From Pseudobutyrivibrio ruminis HUN009 (GTDB lineage: Bacteria; Bacillota; Clostridia; Lachnospirales; Lachnospiraceae): 64,000 bases of DNA. Position numbers and translations under genes: made by a program. The notes below the pieces were generated by a model. That model made no database searches. It was not told the origin of the DNA and was given only the letters and a program-made list of their open reading frames with translations. This document shows positions 1 to 7,666 of the stretch, piece after piece; position 1 is the stretch's first letter; every line of letters starts with the position of its first letter. The stretch is taken from contig NZ_JNLH01000001.1 in assembly GCF_000703005.1 (NCBI RefSeq), forward strand, positions 2,535,001-2,599,000, written 5' to 3'.

Positions 1-671
1 CATCCTTCAGTGTTTAGATAGTGTTCCCTACCTGTCAATGCTAAACGCTTTTTTCCATTTTCCAGTGATTGTTTATAAATGATATTGATTACATCACATC
101 TGAATCCAGCAACACCCTTATCTAGCCAAAATCTCATGATATCTGTTATTTCATCAAAGACATCGGGATTTTGCCAATTTAAATCCGGTTGTTTTTTACT
201 AAAAAGGTGTAAGTAATAATCACCCTTTTCAGTTTTTGACCATGCTCGACCACCAAAGAAAGAGCCCCAGTTATTTGGATAGCTGCTTCCTACACCCTCT
301 CTAAAATAATAGTAGTCTCTGTATTTATCATCTCCTGCCAAGGCCTTTTGAAACCATTCGTGCTCATCAGAAGTATGATTAATAACCAAATCCATTATGA
401 TTTTTATCCCAAGTCTTTTGGCTCTACTAATAAGCCTTTCCATATCTTCCATTGTGCCAAATTCGGGATTAATGTCTTTGTAATCAGAAATGTCATAGCC
501 ATTGTCATAGCCTGGACTGCGATAAACTGGGCTAAGCCAAATGGCGTCTATACCCAATTCTTTTAGATAATGTAATTTAGAGATTATGCCCGGAATATCC
601 CCTATACCGTCGCCATTGCTGTCACAAAATGAGCGTGGATATATTTGATAAACTATAGCATTTTTCACCAT
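1..671 (-). CDS. GH13 alpha-glucosidase (oligo-1,6-glucosidase-like), N-terminal part
   Basis: This is the first ~223 residues of a glycoside hydrolase family 13 enzyme that runs off the left edge. The protein reads MVKNAIVYQIYPRSF at its start, then carries GH13 conserved region I (DLVINHTSDEHEWF, about residue 100) and region II (GFRCDVIN, about residue 200). These match oligo-1,6-glucosidase/dextran glucosidase enzymes, which cleave alpha-1,6 (or alpha-1,4) glucosides in the cytoplasm. The frame begins at an ATG with no ribosome binding site. A better start lies at 694, with GGGGGAT just upstream, but that frame stops after nine codons. It would encode KKW before the break, and GH13 proteins often begin KKWW, so one base seems to be missing around 665-668. 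The family call is firm; substrate specificity is not. It may serve the sugar ABC transporter at 5.9-9 kb. Confidence 0.85.
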   Translation of the reverse strand, partial: MVKNAIVYQIYPRSFCDSNGDGIGDIPGIISKLHYLKELGIDAIWLSPVYRSPGYDNGYDISDYKDINPEFGTMEDMERLISRAKRLGIKIIMDLVINHTSDEHEWFQKALAGDDKYRDYYYFREGVGSSYPNNWGSFFGGRAWSKTEKGDYYLHLFSKKQPDLNWQNPDVFDEITDIMRFWLDKGVAGFRCDVINIIYKQSLENGKKRLALTGREHYLNTEG

Positions 672-728
672 TTTTTTGTACTAGTTGAAGCCATAACTAT
701 CCCCCATAGCATTGTGTGTGATAGATTA

Positions 729-757
729 ATAATAACTAAGTTGACACATTTTTTCAA
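729..757 (-). promoter_or_regulatory. Sigma-A-type promoter for the GH13 gene
   Basis: On the minus strand TTGAAA (757-752) is followed after 17 bp by TATTAT (734-729). Transcription would start near 722, about 28 nt before the ATG at 694 and with the GGGGG ribosome binding site at 701-705 in between. This geometry favours 694 rather than 671 as the ancestral start. Confidence 0.6.
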
Positions 758-827
758 TGATTTATTCACAATTTACACACAAATGCGGATAAGTTGCGCG
801 ATAATTCTAAATATATTTTGCAATATT

Positions 828-857
828 AAAAAAACGGCAGGCTTATACGCCTACCGT
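828..857 (-). terminator. Rho-independent terminator of htpG
   Basis: Read on the minus strand, ACGGTAGGC, a 6-nt loop and GCCTGCCGT form a 9-bp stem with one G-U pair, followed by a run of Ts. It lies about 30 bp after the htpG stop codon. Confidence 0.85.
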
Positions 858-884
858 TATAAATCTATGCAAGTTTTGCATCTA

Positions 885-3005
885 CTATTTAGTTAATAAC
901 ATCATGATCTTATTAGATCTTGCAACAAACGCTGTCATAGCTTCTGGTGAAAGTGGTGCATTTGCAATCTTTGCTAAATCGTAAAGCTGAGCTGCAAATG
1001 TAGGTACATTCTCTGAATCCTTGTTATTAAGGATGTACTTAACTAAGTCATTGTTTGCATTAAGTACAAGTGTCTCAGAAGCTGAACCAAACATGCTCAT
1101 ATCCATGCCGCCCATAGCGTACATTTTCATCATATCCTGCATACGGCGGCTCTCTTCTGATACTGTAAGCATAGAAGAAAGATCTTTATTCTTGAACTTT
1201 TCTACCTTAACCTCAAGACCTTCGTTGTTAAGGGCCTTGCGGAACACCTCAGTTAATGTTTCTGTCTCATTCTTAAGCTCGTCTTCTGATGTTTCCTCAA
1301 CCATAGAATCTGTAACATCAGCATCGATTCTGCAGAACTTGTAGTTCTCATTTCTCTGTTCAAGCTGAGTAATAAATGAAGTATCAATTGCATGATCAAG
1401 GATTACAGCATTCATGCCCTGCTCTTTGAACATATTGATGTACTGGCCCTGCTGAGCAACATCTGTTACATAGTAAACTGTCTTTCTAGTATCTTCTGGC
1501 TCCTTTGTCTCGTCAGCCTTTGTCTCGTCAGCCTTTGTCTCGTCAGCCTTTGTCTCGTCAGTCTTTGCCTCATCAACAACCTCTGCCTCGACCTTTTCAC
1601 CATTTTCATCTGTAGCTTTTTCTTCTTCCTTAACTAAGAGCTCAGGAAGTGTGATGTATTTATCATTGATATCCTTGAATAAGATGTAATCGTTCATCTT
1701 ATCGCAGAACTTATTATCCTTTAAGCAACCGAACTTGATGAATGGAGCGATGTCATCCCAGTATTTCTCGTAAGATTCTTTTTCTGTTTTGCACATACCA
1801 GTAAGCTTATCAGCAACCTTTTTAGTAATGTACTCAGAAATCTTTGTAACAAAGCCATCATTTTGAAGCGCTGAACGAGATACATTAAGTGGAAGGTCTG
1901 GACAATCAATAACACCCTTAAGAAGCATCAAGAACTCAGGGATGACCTCTTTAATATTGTCAGCGATGAATACCTGATTATTGTAAAGCTTGATTGTACC
2001 TTCGATTGAATCATACTCAGTGTTAATCTTAGGGAAGTATAAAATACCCTTAAGGTTAAATGGATAATCCATGTTGAGGTGAATCCAGAAAAGTGGCTCC
2101 TTGTAGTCATGGAATACATCACGATAGAATGCCTTGTATTCTTCCTCTGTACACTCTGAAGGATTCTTAGTCCAAAGTGGATGTGTCTCATTAAGAGCTA
2201 CTGGACGCTTAACAATCTTAAGCTTGTCCTTTGCAGGAGAAACCTCTACCTGTTCCTTTTCTCCATTTTCATTTTCTTTTTCCTCGAACTTAGCATCCTC
2301 ATGGATTTCTTCAATGACTTTATCTGTATCAAGCTTGTCAGCTGCATCGATAGTCTCATACTCCTCTGGAGCATCCTTCTTTGAAAGGAAAATCTCTGTA
2401 GGCATGAATGAACAGTATTTCTCGATGACTTCGCGAGCTCTATATTCATTAGCAAACTCGAGGCAATCTTCGTTTAAGAATAATGTGATTTTAGTACCTA
2501 CCTGGTCCCAATCACCATCGCCCATTTCGAATTCTGTGCCGCCATCGCATTCCCAATGAACTGGTGTAGCTCCTTCCTTATATGAAAGTGTATCGATGTG
2601 TACTTCATCTGCTACCATAAATGCGGAGTAAAATCCAAGACCGAAATGACCAATAATCTGATCTGAATCAGCCTTGTCCTTATATTTCTCAAGGAAATCT
2701 GTAGCACCTGAGAAAGCGATCTGATTGATGTACTCATCTACCTCATCAGCTGTCATACCAAGACCATTATCAATGAATGTAAGTGTCTTGTCCTCAGGGC
2801 TAACAATAACCTGAATCTTTGCCTTATAATCAAGTGGGAGTGAATACTCTCCCATCATATCCAACTTCTTGAGCTTAGTGATAGCATCGCAACCATTTGA
2901 AATAAGCTCTCTATAGAAAATGTCGTGATCAGAGTATAGCCACTTTTTGATCACTGGAAAAATATTTTCACTTGTAATTGATAAACTACCTTTTTTGTTA
3001 CCCAT
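885..3005 (-). CDS. htpG: Molecular chaperone HtpG (Hsp90)
   Basis: ATP-dependent cytosolic chaperone, 706 residues. The GHKL ATPase motifs are clear: RELISNGCDA near residue 32, DNGLGM near residue 85 and GHFGLGFYSAF near residue 120, followed by the middle and dimerisation domains. It is longer than the usual ~620-650 residues because of a charged insertion near residue 230 and a Lys/Asp/Glu-rich stretch near 465-505 that contains four tandem KADET-like units. The start at 3005 is chosen over an in-frame ATG at 3035 because AAAGGAGT stands 7-8 nt upstream of it. A CIRCE operator lies upstream, which implies HrcA control. Confidence 0.95.
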   Translation of the reverse strand: MGNKKGSLSITSENIFPVIKKWLYSDHDIFYRELISNGCDAITKLKKLDMMGEYSLPLDYKAKIQVIVSPEDKTLTFIDNGLGMTADEVDEYINQIAFSGATDFLEKYKDKADSDQIIGHFGLGFYSAFMVADEVHIDTLSYKEGATPVHWECDGGTEFEMGDGDWDQVGTKITLFLNEDCLEFANEYRAREVIEKYCSFMPTEIFLSKKDAPEEYETIDAADKLDTDKVIEEIHEDAKFEEKENENGEKEQVEVSPAKDKLKIVKRPVALNETHPLWTKNPSECTEEEYKAFYRDVFHDYKEPLFWIHLNMDYPFNLKGILYFPKINTEYDSIEGTIKLYNNQVFIADNIKEVIPEFLMLLKGVIDCPDLPLNVSRSALQNDGFVTKISEYITKKVADKLTGMCKTEKESYEKYWDDIAPFIKFGCLKDNKFCDKMNDYILFKDINDKYITLPELLVKEEEKATDENGEKVEAEVVDEAKTDETKADETKADETKADETKEPEDTRKTVYYVTDVAQQGQYINMFKEQGMNAVILDHAIDTSFITQLEQRNENYKFCRIDADVTDSMVEETSEDELKNETETLTEVFRKALNNEGLEVKVEKFKNKDLSSMLTVSEESRRMQDMMKMYAMGGMDMSMFGSASETLVLNANNDLVKYILNNKDSENVPTFAAQLYDLAKIANAPLSPEAMTAFVARSNKIMMLLTK
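1504..1563 (-). repeat. 15-bp tandem repeat inside htpG (4 copies)
   Basis: Four head-to-tail copies of a 15-bp unit (plus-strand reading tttgtctcgtcagcc; the fourth copy has one change). They encode repeated acidic/basic pentapeptides (KADET type). The unit is a multiple of three, so gain or loss of copies keeps the frame. Confidence 0.9.
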
Positions 3006-3043
3006 TTTAATCACTCCTTTGAATAGTAATCTCACTGAAATAT

Positions 3044-3072
3044 ATGATAATACTGGGAAAAATCAAAGTCAA
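3044..3072 (-). promoter_or_regulatory. Promoter upstream of htpG
   Basis: TTGACT (3072-3067), 17-bp spacer, TATCAT (3049-3044) on the minus strand. A second possible promoter, ACGACA (3137-3132), 18 bp, TATACT (3113-3108), lies just upstream of the CIRCE palindrome and would put the transcription start inside the operator. Confidence 0.5.
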
Positions 3073-3079
3073 TAAAAAA

Positions 3080-3106
3080 TTAGCACTCATATACAATGAG
3101 TGCTAA
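3080..3106. promoter_or_regulatory. CIRCE operator (HrcA binding site)
   Basis: An exact TTAGCACTC-N9-GAGTGCTAA inverted repeat matches the consensus CIRCE element bound by the heat-shock repressor HrcA. It lies 75 bp upstream of the htpG start codon and in no other promoter of this window. Confidence 0.95.
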
Positions 3107-3136
3107 TAGTATAATTTTTTATCATTTTTATTGTCG

Positions 3137-4309
3137 TTATAGGCAATTATCATAGTCATCTAGGAAGTGATGCTTTACTCCATACTGCTTGTAAGCTATT
3201 ACAGTAGCAAGATTTACATTCTCAACACTTCTGAAGATATTCGACTCTACATAAGGATTAACCTTCTTTAGCTCTGCAATAAGATTTCTTGTTTCAAGAC
3301 GCTTTGAAGCGCTTGTACCATCTACTGAGCAGCTGTCACATGTCTCTGTGAAATGACATGCACACTGAAGGAAATGCAATCCATTGTATCTTTGCCATGC
3401 AATAATATCATCCTGTCTAACAAGATAAAGTGGACGAATCAATTCCATGCCTTCAAAATTTGTAGAATGAAGCTTTGGCATCATTGTCTGAATCTGAGCT
3501 CCGTAAAGCATTCCCATAAGGATTGTTTCGATAACATCGTCGTAGTGATGACCAAGGGCGATTTTGTTGCACCCTAATTCCTTTGCCTTTGAATATAAGT
3601 GACCTCGGCGCATTCTAGCACACAAGTAGCATGGGTTCTTTTCAACAGTATCTACGGCATCAAAAATATCACTTTCGTAGATAACGATTGGTATTCCCAT
3701 AAGCTTTGCGTTGCTCTCAATGAGGCGACGATTTACCTCACTGTATCCAGGATCCATTACAAGGAAAGTCAGATCAAAGTTGACCTTTTGATGCCTTTGG
3801 ATTTCCTGGAAAAGCTTTGCCATCAGCATGGAATCCTTCCCACCTGAAATACAAACAGCGATATGGTCCCCTTCTTTTATAAGCTCATACTCCTTGCAAG
3901 CTCTGGCAAATGGAGAAAACAAGCTCTTGTGGAATTTCTTTCGAATGCTCTTTTCTATTTCTGCTCTCTGTTCATTAAGCTCGTCGTCTGCCTCAGAGTT
4001 TTGCTTATCCATCATGTATGAAAGGTAGCTGTTGTATCCACCCTTAAGGCTTACTGCATCAAATCCATGCTCTGCTAAAACTTCTGCATCCTCTATAGAA
4101 GCCTGTCCTCTGGTGCAGTACAGAATTATTTGCTTTGACTTGTCTAGCTTATTTACCACGCTATCTAAATCTACTTCGAATAGTTCATGAGTGATACTAA
4201 TAGCCTCAGGTATCATGCCATACTTAAGACTTCCTTCATTTCTTGTATCAACCAAAACATATTTATTATTATCAAGCTTTGAAAGCTCTTCAAATGTAAT
4301 CTCTTTCAT
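3137..4309 (-). CDS. Rhodanese-PP-loop fusion, TtcA-like tRNA thiolation protein
   Basis: A 390-residue protein with two parts. Residues ~1-105 form a rhodanese domain with the sulfur-carrying cysteine loop CTRGQAS (Cys ~65). The rest is an adenylating PP-loop domain (SGGKDS at ~155-160) of the TtcA/TilS superfamily, with a CYLC pair and a second cysteine group (CHFTETCDSC) of the kind that binds an Fe-S cluster in TtcA. The likely role is sulfur insertion into tRNA cytidine-32, with the rhodanese domain delivering sulfur in cis. The start at 4309 has GAGGA at a good distance; the upstream in-frame ATG at 4330 overlaps the preceding stop codon. The substrate is inferred; another sulfur-transfer target is possible. 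Confidence 0.8.
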   Translation of the reverse strand: MKEITFEELSKLDNNKYVLVDTRNEGSLKYGMIPEAISITHELFEVDLDSVVNKLDKSKQIILYCTRGQASIEDAEVLAEHGFDAVSLKGGYNSYLSYMMDKQNSEADDELNEQRAEIEKSIRKKFHKSLFSPFARACKEYELIKEGDHIAVCISGGKDSMLMAKLFQEIQRHQKVNFDLTFLVMDPGYSEVNRRLIESNAKLMGIPIVIYESDIFDAVDTVEKNPCYLCARMRRGHLYSKAKELGCNKIALGHHYDDVIETILMGMLYGAQIQTMMPKLHSTNFEGMELIRPLYLVRQDDIIAWQRYNGLHFLQCACHFTETCDSCSVDGTSASKRLETRNLIAELKKVNPYVESNIFRSVENVNLATVIAYKQYGVKHHFLDDYDNCL

Positions 4310-4329
4310 ATAATTCCTCGTTAAACCCA

Positions 4330-4737
4330 TTACTGGTGATCTGCAACACAGTAATAATCAAAGGTTCCTTTGCTAACTAATTCTCCATTGTCATCTGTTA
4401 CTTCTACATCAATGATACAGAACTTTCGAGTACGCTTTACAACCTTTCCTTTGGCTGTAATACGTCCAGATTTGGCGCCTTTAAGGAAATAGTAGTTTGA
4501 CTGCTGTGTGACATACTGGCGTCCATCTGCTCTTGCTGTATAGCCAGCGCAGGTGTCTGCCAATGTGAAATGCGCTCCACCGTGGGCAATTCCAAGAACA
4601 TTACGTGTTTCTGGCACAATATCAATATGTGCAGTGGCACCTGTCAACTCAATATCGTCCATAACGATATGATTATATTTTACAAATTCATTTGCATTAA
4701 GAGATTCTGCTAACATCTCCATTAATTCTTCACTCAT
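4330..4737 (-). CDS. PaaI-family hotdog thioesterase
   Basis: A protein of 135 residues with the hotdog-fold thioesterase signature: NVLGIAHGGAHFTLADTCAG (about residues 46-65), with the HGG typical of PaaI/YbgC-like acyl-CoA thioesterases that act on aromatic or short acyl-CoA. The start at 4737 is preceded by AAAGGAAG; an upstream ATG at 4755 has none. It ends next to the rhodanese/TtcA-like gene and is probably co-transcribed with it. The substrate cannot be told from sequence. Confidence 0.85.
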   Translation of the reverse strand: MSEELMEMLAESLNANEFVKYNHIVMDDIELTGATAHIDIVPETRNVLGIAHGGAHFTLADTCAGYTARADGRQYVTQQSNYYFLKGAKSGRITAKGKVVKRTRKFCIIDVEVTDDNGELVSKGTFDYYCVADHQ

Positions 4738-4786
4738 AATATAACTTCCTTTCAATTAACTAGAGATATTATAAATTATTTAAAAC

Positions 4787-4821
4787 AAAAAAACAGCCCA
4801 CATCAAACCCTGATGTGAGCT
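4787..4821 (-). terminator. Terminator of the sugar transporter operon
   Basis: On the minus strand AGCTCACATCA, a 5-nt loop and TGATGTGGGCT form an 11-bp stem followed by seven Ts, just after the lacI-family gene stops. Confidence 0.9.
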
Positions 4822-4827
4822 GAAATA

Positions 4828-5805
4828 TTATGTACTTTCTCTCTTTACAAGCGTAACTGGAAGTAAAGTTCTTTTAGGAACCATCTTGCCTTCTGACGCT
4901 GCTATTACCATATCAACAGCCGCCTCAGCCATTTCTTTTATTGGCTGATGAATGGTAGAGATTGGTGGATTTGTGATTTGAGAAATCATTACATCATCAA
5001 ATCCAACTATTTTGATATCCTCAGGTACACGCTTTCCAAGCTTGGAACAGACCTGCAAAATCTGAGAAGCAATCAAATCTGAACTGGCAAAGACTCCATC
5101 GATTTCTTCGTCATATTCCAATGCACCTTCCAGCATATCATGATAATCAAGGCTGTTGTATTGTCCCATATTAGTAGCAACAACCTTATAAAATACTCCG
5201 TTCTTTTCACAGACTTCTATGAACCCTAGGGCTCTGTCATCAGCTGGCATGGAATTATTCAAAATACCACTGACGTGTAGAAGTCTCTTGCAACCGCAAT
5301 CAATAAGATGCTGAGCTGCAAGTTCTCCCCCTTGTTTATTGTCGCACTCTACAGCTGCTGTTCCATTTTCAACAAAACGCTCAACTGTAACAAGTGCTAT
5401 ATTGCTGTCCGTAAATTCCTGTACTGCCACACTTCCAGAGAAAAGAATGATTCCTGCAACCCTATTGCTCGTGCACATATCCAAATACTCTTTTTCCTTA
5501 TTGTTTCTCCCCTTGGAGTTGCACAAAATAATCTTGTAACCATGCTTACTAGCAGCATTTTCGATGTTACTTATCATCTCTGCAAAGTATGGATGCCTAA
5601 TATGAGGTACAATGACCCCGATAGTATTAGTTGTTTTTTTTGATAGAGATCTTGCTACCTCATTCGGTCTATAGTTAAGCTTAGCCATAGCTTCATAAAC
5701 CTTTTTACGAGTTTTATCGCTAATGTAACCTCTGTTATTTAATACTCTCGATACCGTGGTGACAGTCAGTCCGCATTCTGCTGCCACATCTTTTAATGTT
5801 GCCAT
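4828..5805 (-). CDS. LacI-family transcriptional regulator
   Basis: A repressor of 325 residues with an N-terminal LacI helix-turn-helix (TLKDVAAECGLTVTTVSRVL, hinge region to ~60) and a periplasmic-binding-protein-like effector domain (~60-325, with the typical DDVMISQITNPPISTIHQP segment). It is the last gene of the ABC transporter operon, so it is probably autoregulated through the palindrome over the operon's -35 box at 9029-9048. The effector is likely an oligosaccharide, perhaps an alpha-glucoside given the GH13 gene nearby; this is inference. Confidence 0.92.
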   Translation of the reverse strand: MATLKDVAAECGLTVTTVSRVLNNRGYISDKTRKKVYEAMAKLNYRPNEVARSLSKKTTNTIGVIVPHIRHPYFAEMISNIENAASKHGYKIILCNSKGRNNKEKEYLDMCTSNRVAGIILFSGSVAVQEFTDSNIALVTVERFVENGTAAVECDNKQGGELAAQHLIDCGCKRLLHVSGILNNSMPADDRALGFIEVCEKNGVFYKVVATNMGQYNSLDYHDMLEGALEYDEEIDGVFASSDLIASQILQVCSKLGKRVPEDIKIVGFDDVMISQITNPPISTIHQPIKEMAEAAVDMVIAASEGKMVPKRTLLPVTLVKREST

Positions 5806-5835
5806 TGTAACCCCCTTATACTTCTACGGGAAGTG

Positions 5836-5873
5836 ACAACACTGAATTCTTCGTTCCTCGAATTCAATGTTGT
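5836..5873 (-). other. Intercistronic stem-loop between permease and lacI genes
   Basis: A 14-bp stem (ACAACATTGAATTC with GAATTCAGTGTTGT, one G-U pair) and a 10-nt loop, with no T run after it. It is therefore probably an mRNA stabilising or processing element and not a terminator. It may set the low level of the regulator relative to the permeases. Confidence 0.6.
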
Positions 5874-6728
5874 TTATTTAACAGCCCCCGCTGTTATTCC
5901 CTCTACAATATATCTCTGTAAGAAAATATAAAGAATGAGGATAGGTAACATAGCAAGCAAAAGTGCTGCCATAATTAATCCTGTGTCTGTAGAAAACTGC
6001 CCATAGAATACCTTCGTTGCAATAGGAATAGTATATAATTCCTTTCTACCAAGTACAAGTGATGGAAGCAAATAATCATTCCAGAATGCCATAGCATCAA
6101 TGATTGCTACTGTAGCAATAGTTGGCTTCAATATCGGAAATACGATTTGAGAGAAAATCTGCCACTTGTTACAGCCATCAATTGTAGCTGCTTCTTCCAA
6201 CGAAATAGGTACATTAGTGTGAATACTTCCATGGAACATAAATGTTGCCATTGAAAGTGAAAAACCTATGTGCATAAATATTAATGTAACTCTATGATTT
6301 AAAATACCAAAAATTCCACCATATAGGGAAACAAGAGGTACCATGAGCACCTGGAAAGGAATAACCATTGATGCAATCATAAGTACAAATAAAATCTTGT
6401 TAGCCTTCCAATTATTTCTAACAATAAGATATGCTGTCATAGATGAAAGAATGATGGTTCCTATTGTAGAAAGAATTGTTACGAACAATGAGTTTCCAAA
6501 TACTGTAAAGAAATTCATTTTCTTGATAGCATTTGGGAAGTTTTCAAGTGTAAATCCATGCTTACCAATAAGTGCAAGTGGACTTGCTGTAATATCAGCC
6601 TTAACCTTGAAAACGTTCAAGATAACCATTATGAAAGGGAATACGAATGCAATAAATAATAACGTAAGTACGATAATCATAATGGCATGTTTAATTTTTT
6701 TATTACGAGCTGCTACTTCATTTTCCAT
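5874..6728 (-). CDS. Carbohydrate ABC transporter permease (MalG-type)
   Basis: Inner-membrane permease subunit of 284 residues, about six membrane segments. It has the EAA loop of binding-protein-dependent permeases (EEAATIDGCNKWQIFSQIVF, about residues 178-197) that contacts the ATPase. It belongs to CUT1 transporters for oligosaccharides. Its ATG overlaps the stop of the upstream permease gene, which indicates translational coupling. No ATPase gene is present in the operon; CUT1 systems in Firmicutes commonly share an MsmK/UgpC-type ATPase encoded elsewhere. Confidence 0.93.
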   Translation of the reverse strand: MENEVAARNKKIKHAIMIIVLTLLFIAFVFPFIMVILNVFKVKADITASPLALIGKHGFTLENFPNAIKKMNFFTVFGNSLFVTILSTIGTIILSSMTAYLIVRNNWKANKILFVLMIASMVIPFQVLMVPLVSLYGGIFGILNHRVTLIFMHIGFSLSMATFMFHGSIHTNVPISLEEAATIDGCNKWQIFSQIVFPILKPTIATVAIIDAMAFWNDYLLPSLVLGRKELYTIPIATKVFYGQFSTDTGLIMAALLLAMLPILILYIFLQRYIVEGITAGAVK

Positions 6729-7606
6729 TATGCCTGCACCTCCCCTTTCTTACCAACGTAAACTTGAATTCCACCGATTACAGCACAGATAACAAACAAG
6801 ATCAAAGCCTCAGCCTGGCCTGTACCATAGTTTTTGTTAACGAATGCCTGATTGTATACGTGCATAGCTGCAAGAGCTGAGCTACCGTATGGATCACCGT
6901 TTGTCAATGAAAGGTTTACATCATAAACCATGAAACATCTGGTGATTGTAAGGAACAGACACTGTACAAATGACGCTGTCATAAGTGGAATTGATATGTG
7001 AATGATTGACTGTGTTCCTGTACAGCCATCAATTTTAGCCGCCTCAATAACATCTTCTGAAACACTCATAAATCCTGCAACATAGATAAGCATCATATAG
7101 CCTGCATATTGCCATACAGAGACTATAATAAGTGCTGCTATCGCCCCATTTTCTGTTGCAAGGAGTGACTTAGCATTGCCTGATGAAATAAAGCTTCCCA
7201 ATGCTACAAAAGCTTTATTAAACACAAATTTCCAAACGTAACCAAGTACGATACCACCGATCAAGTTTGGTACGAAGAAACCTGCTCTGAAAAAATTCTG
7301 CCCTTTAATTCCGCTTGTTACCATATAGGCAATGATAAAAGCTACAGCATTTACAAGAACAACTGCAATTGCTGAATAAATAAATGTGCGTCCTAATGAA
7401 ACCCAATAACCTGAATCCGCAAATGCGTTAACGTAATTTTGAATACCCACAAATGGTTTGTTACGAGAAACACCATCCCAGCTGGTAAGTGTTAAGTATA
7501 AACCATAAATGAAAGGTATGATTACCACGCAGGCAAATATAACTGTTGATATACCTGCAAAAAGCAAATACTGCTTTATTTTATAGCTCATTGTATTTGT
7601 TTTCAT
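6728..7606 (-). CDS. Carbohydrate ABC transporter permease (MalF-type)
   Basis: A 292-residue partner permease with six predicted membrane segments and the EAA motif EAAKIDGCTGTQSIIHISIP about two thirds along. The start at 7606 has AAAGGG upstream; an earlier in-frame ATG at 7663 lies inside the terminator-like hairpin and is rejected. It pairs with the MalG-type permease to form the channel of a CUT1 sugar importer. Confidence 0.93.
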   Translation of the reverse strand: MKTNTMSYKIKQYLLFAGISTVIFACVVIIPFIYGLYLTLTSWDGVSRNKPFVGIQNYVNAFADSGYWVSLGRTFIYSAIAVVLVNAVAFIIAYMVTSGIKGQNFFRAGFFVPNLIGGIVLGYVWKFVFNKAFVALGSFISSGNAKSLLATENGAIAALIIVSVWQYAGYMMLIYVAGFMSVSEDVIEAAKIDGCTGTQSIIHISIPLMTASFVQCLFLTITRCFMVYDVNLSLTNGDPYGSSALAAMHVYNQAFVNKNYGTGQAEALILFVICAVIGGIQVYVGKKGEVQA

Positions 7607-7621
7607 AATTCTATCCCTTTC

Positions 7622-7653
7622 AAAAAAAGTGGGGCCTTGGAGTCCAAGGCCCC
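7622..7653 (-). terminator. Leaky terminator between binding-protein and permease genes
   Basis: GGGGCCTTGG, a 3-nt loop and CCAAGGCCCC form a 10-bp GC-rich stem followed by AC and seven Ts on the minus strand. It lies within the operon, so it probably causes partial termination, giving more binding protein than permease. This is a common layout in sugar ABC operons. Confidence 0.85.
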
Positions 7654-7666
7654 TTATTAACAAATA

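Noticed and set aside
645..896. Plus-strand open frame between the GH13 and htpG genes
   Set aside because: It overlaps the GH13 promoter and the htpG terminator, has no ribosome binding site and resembles no protein.
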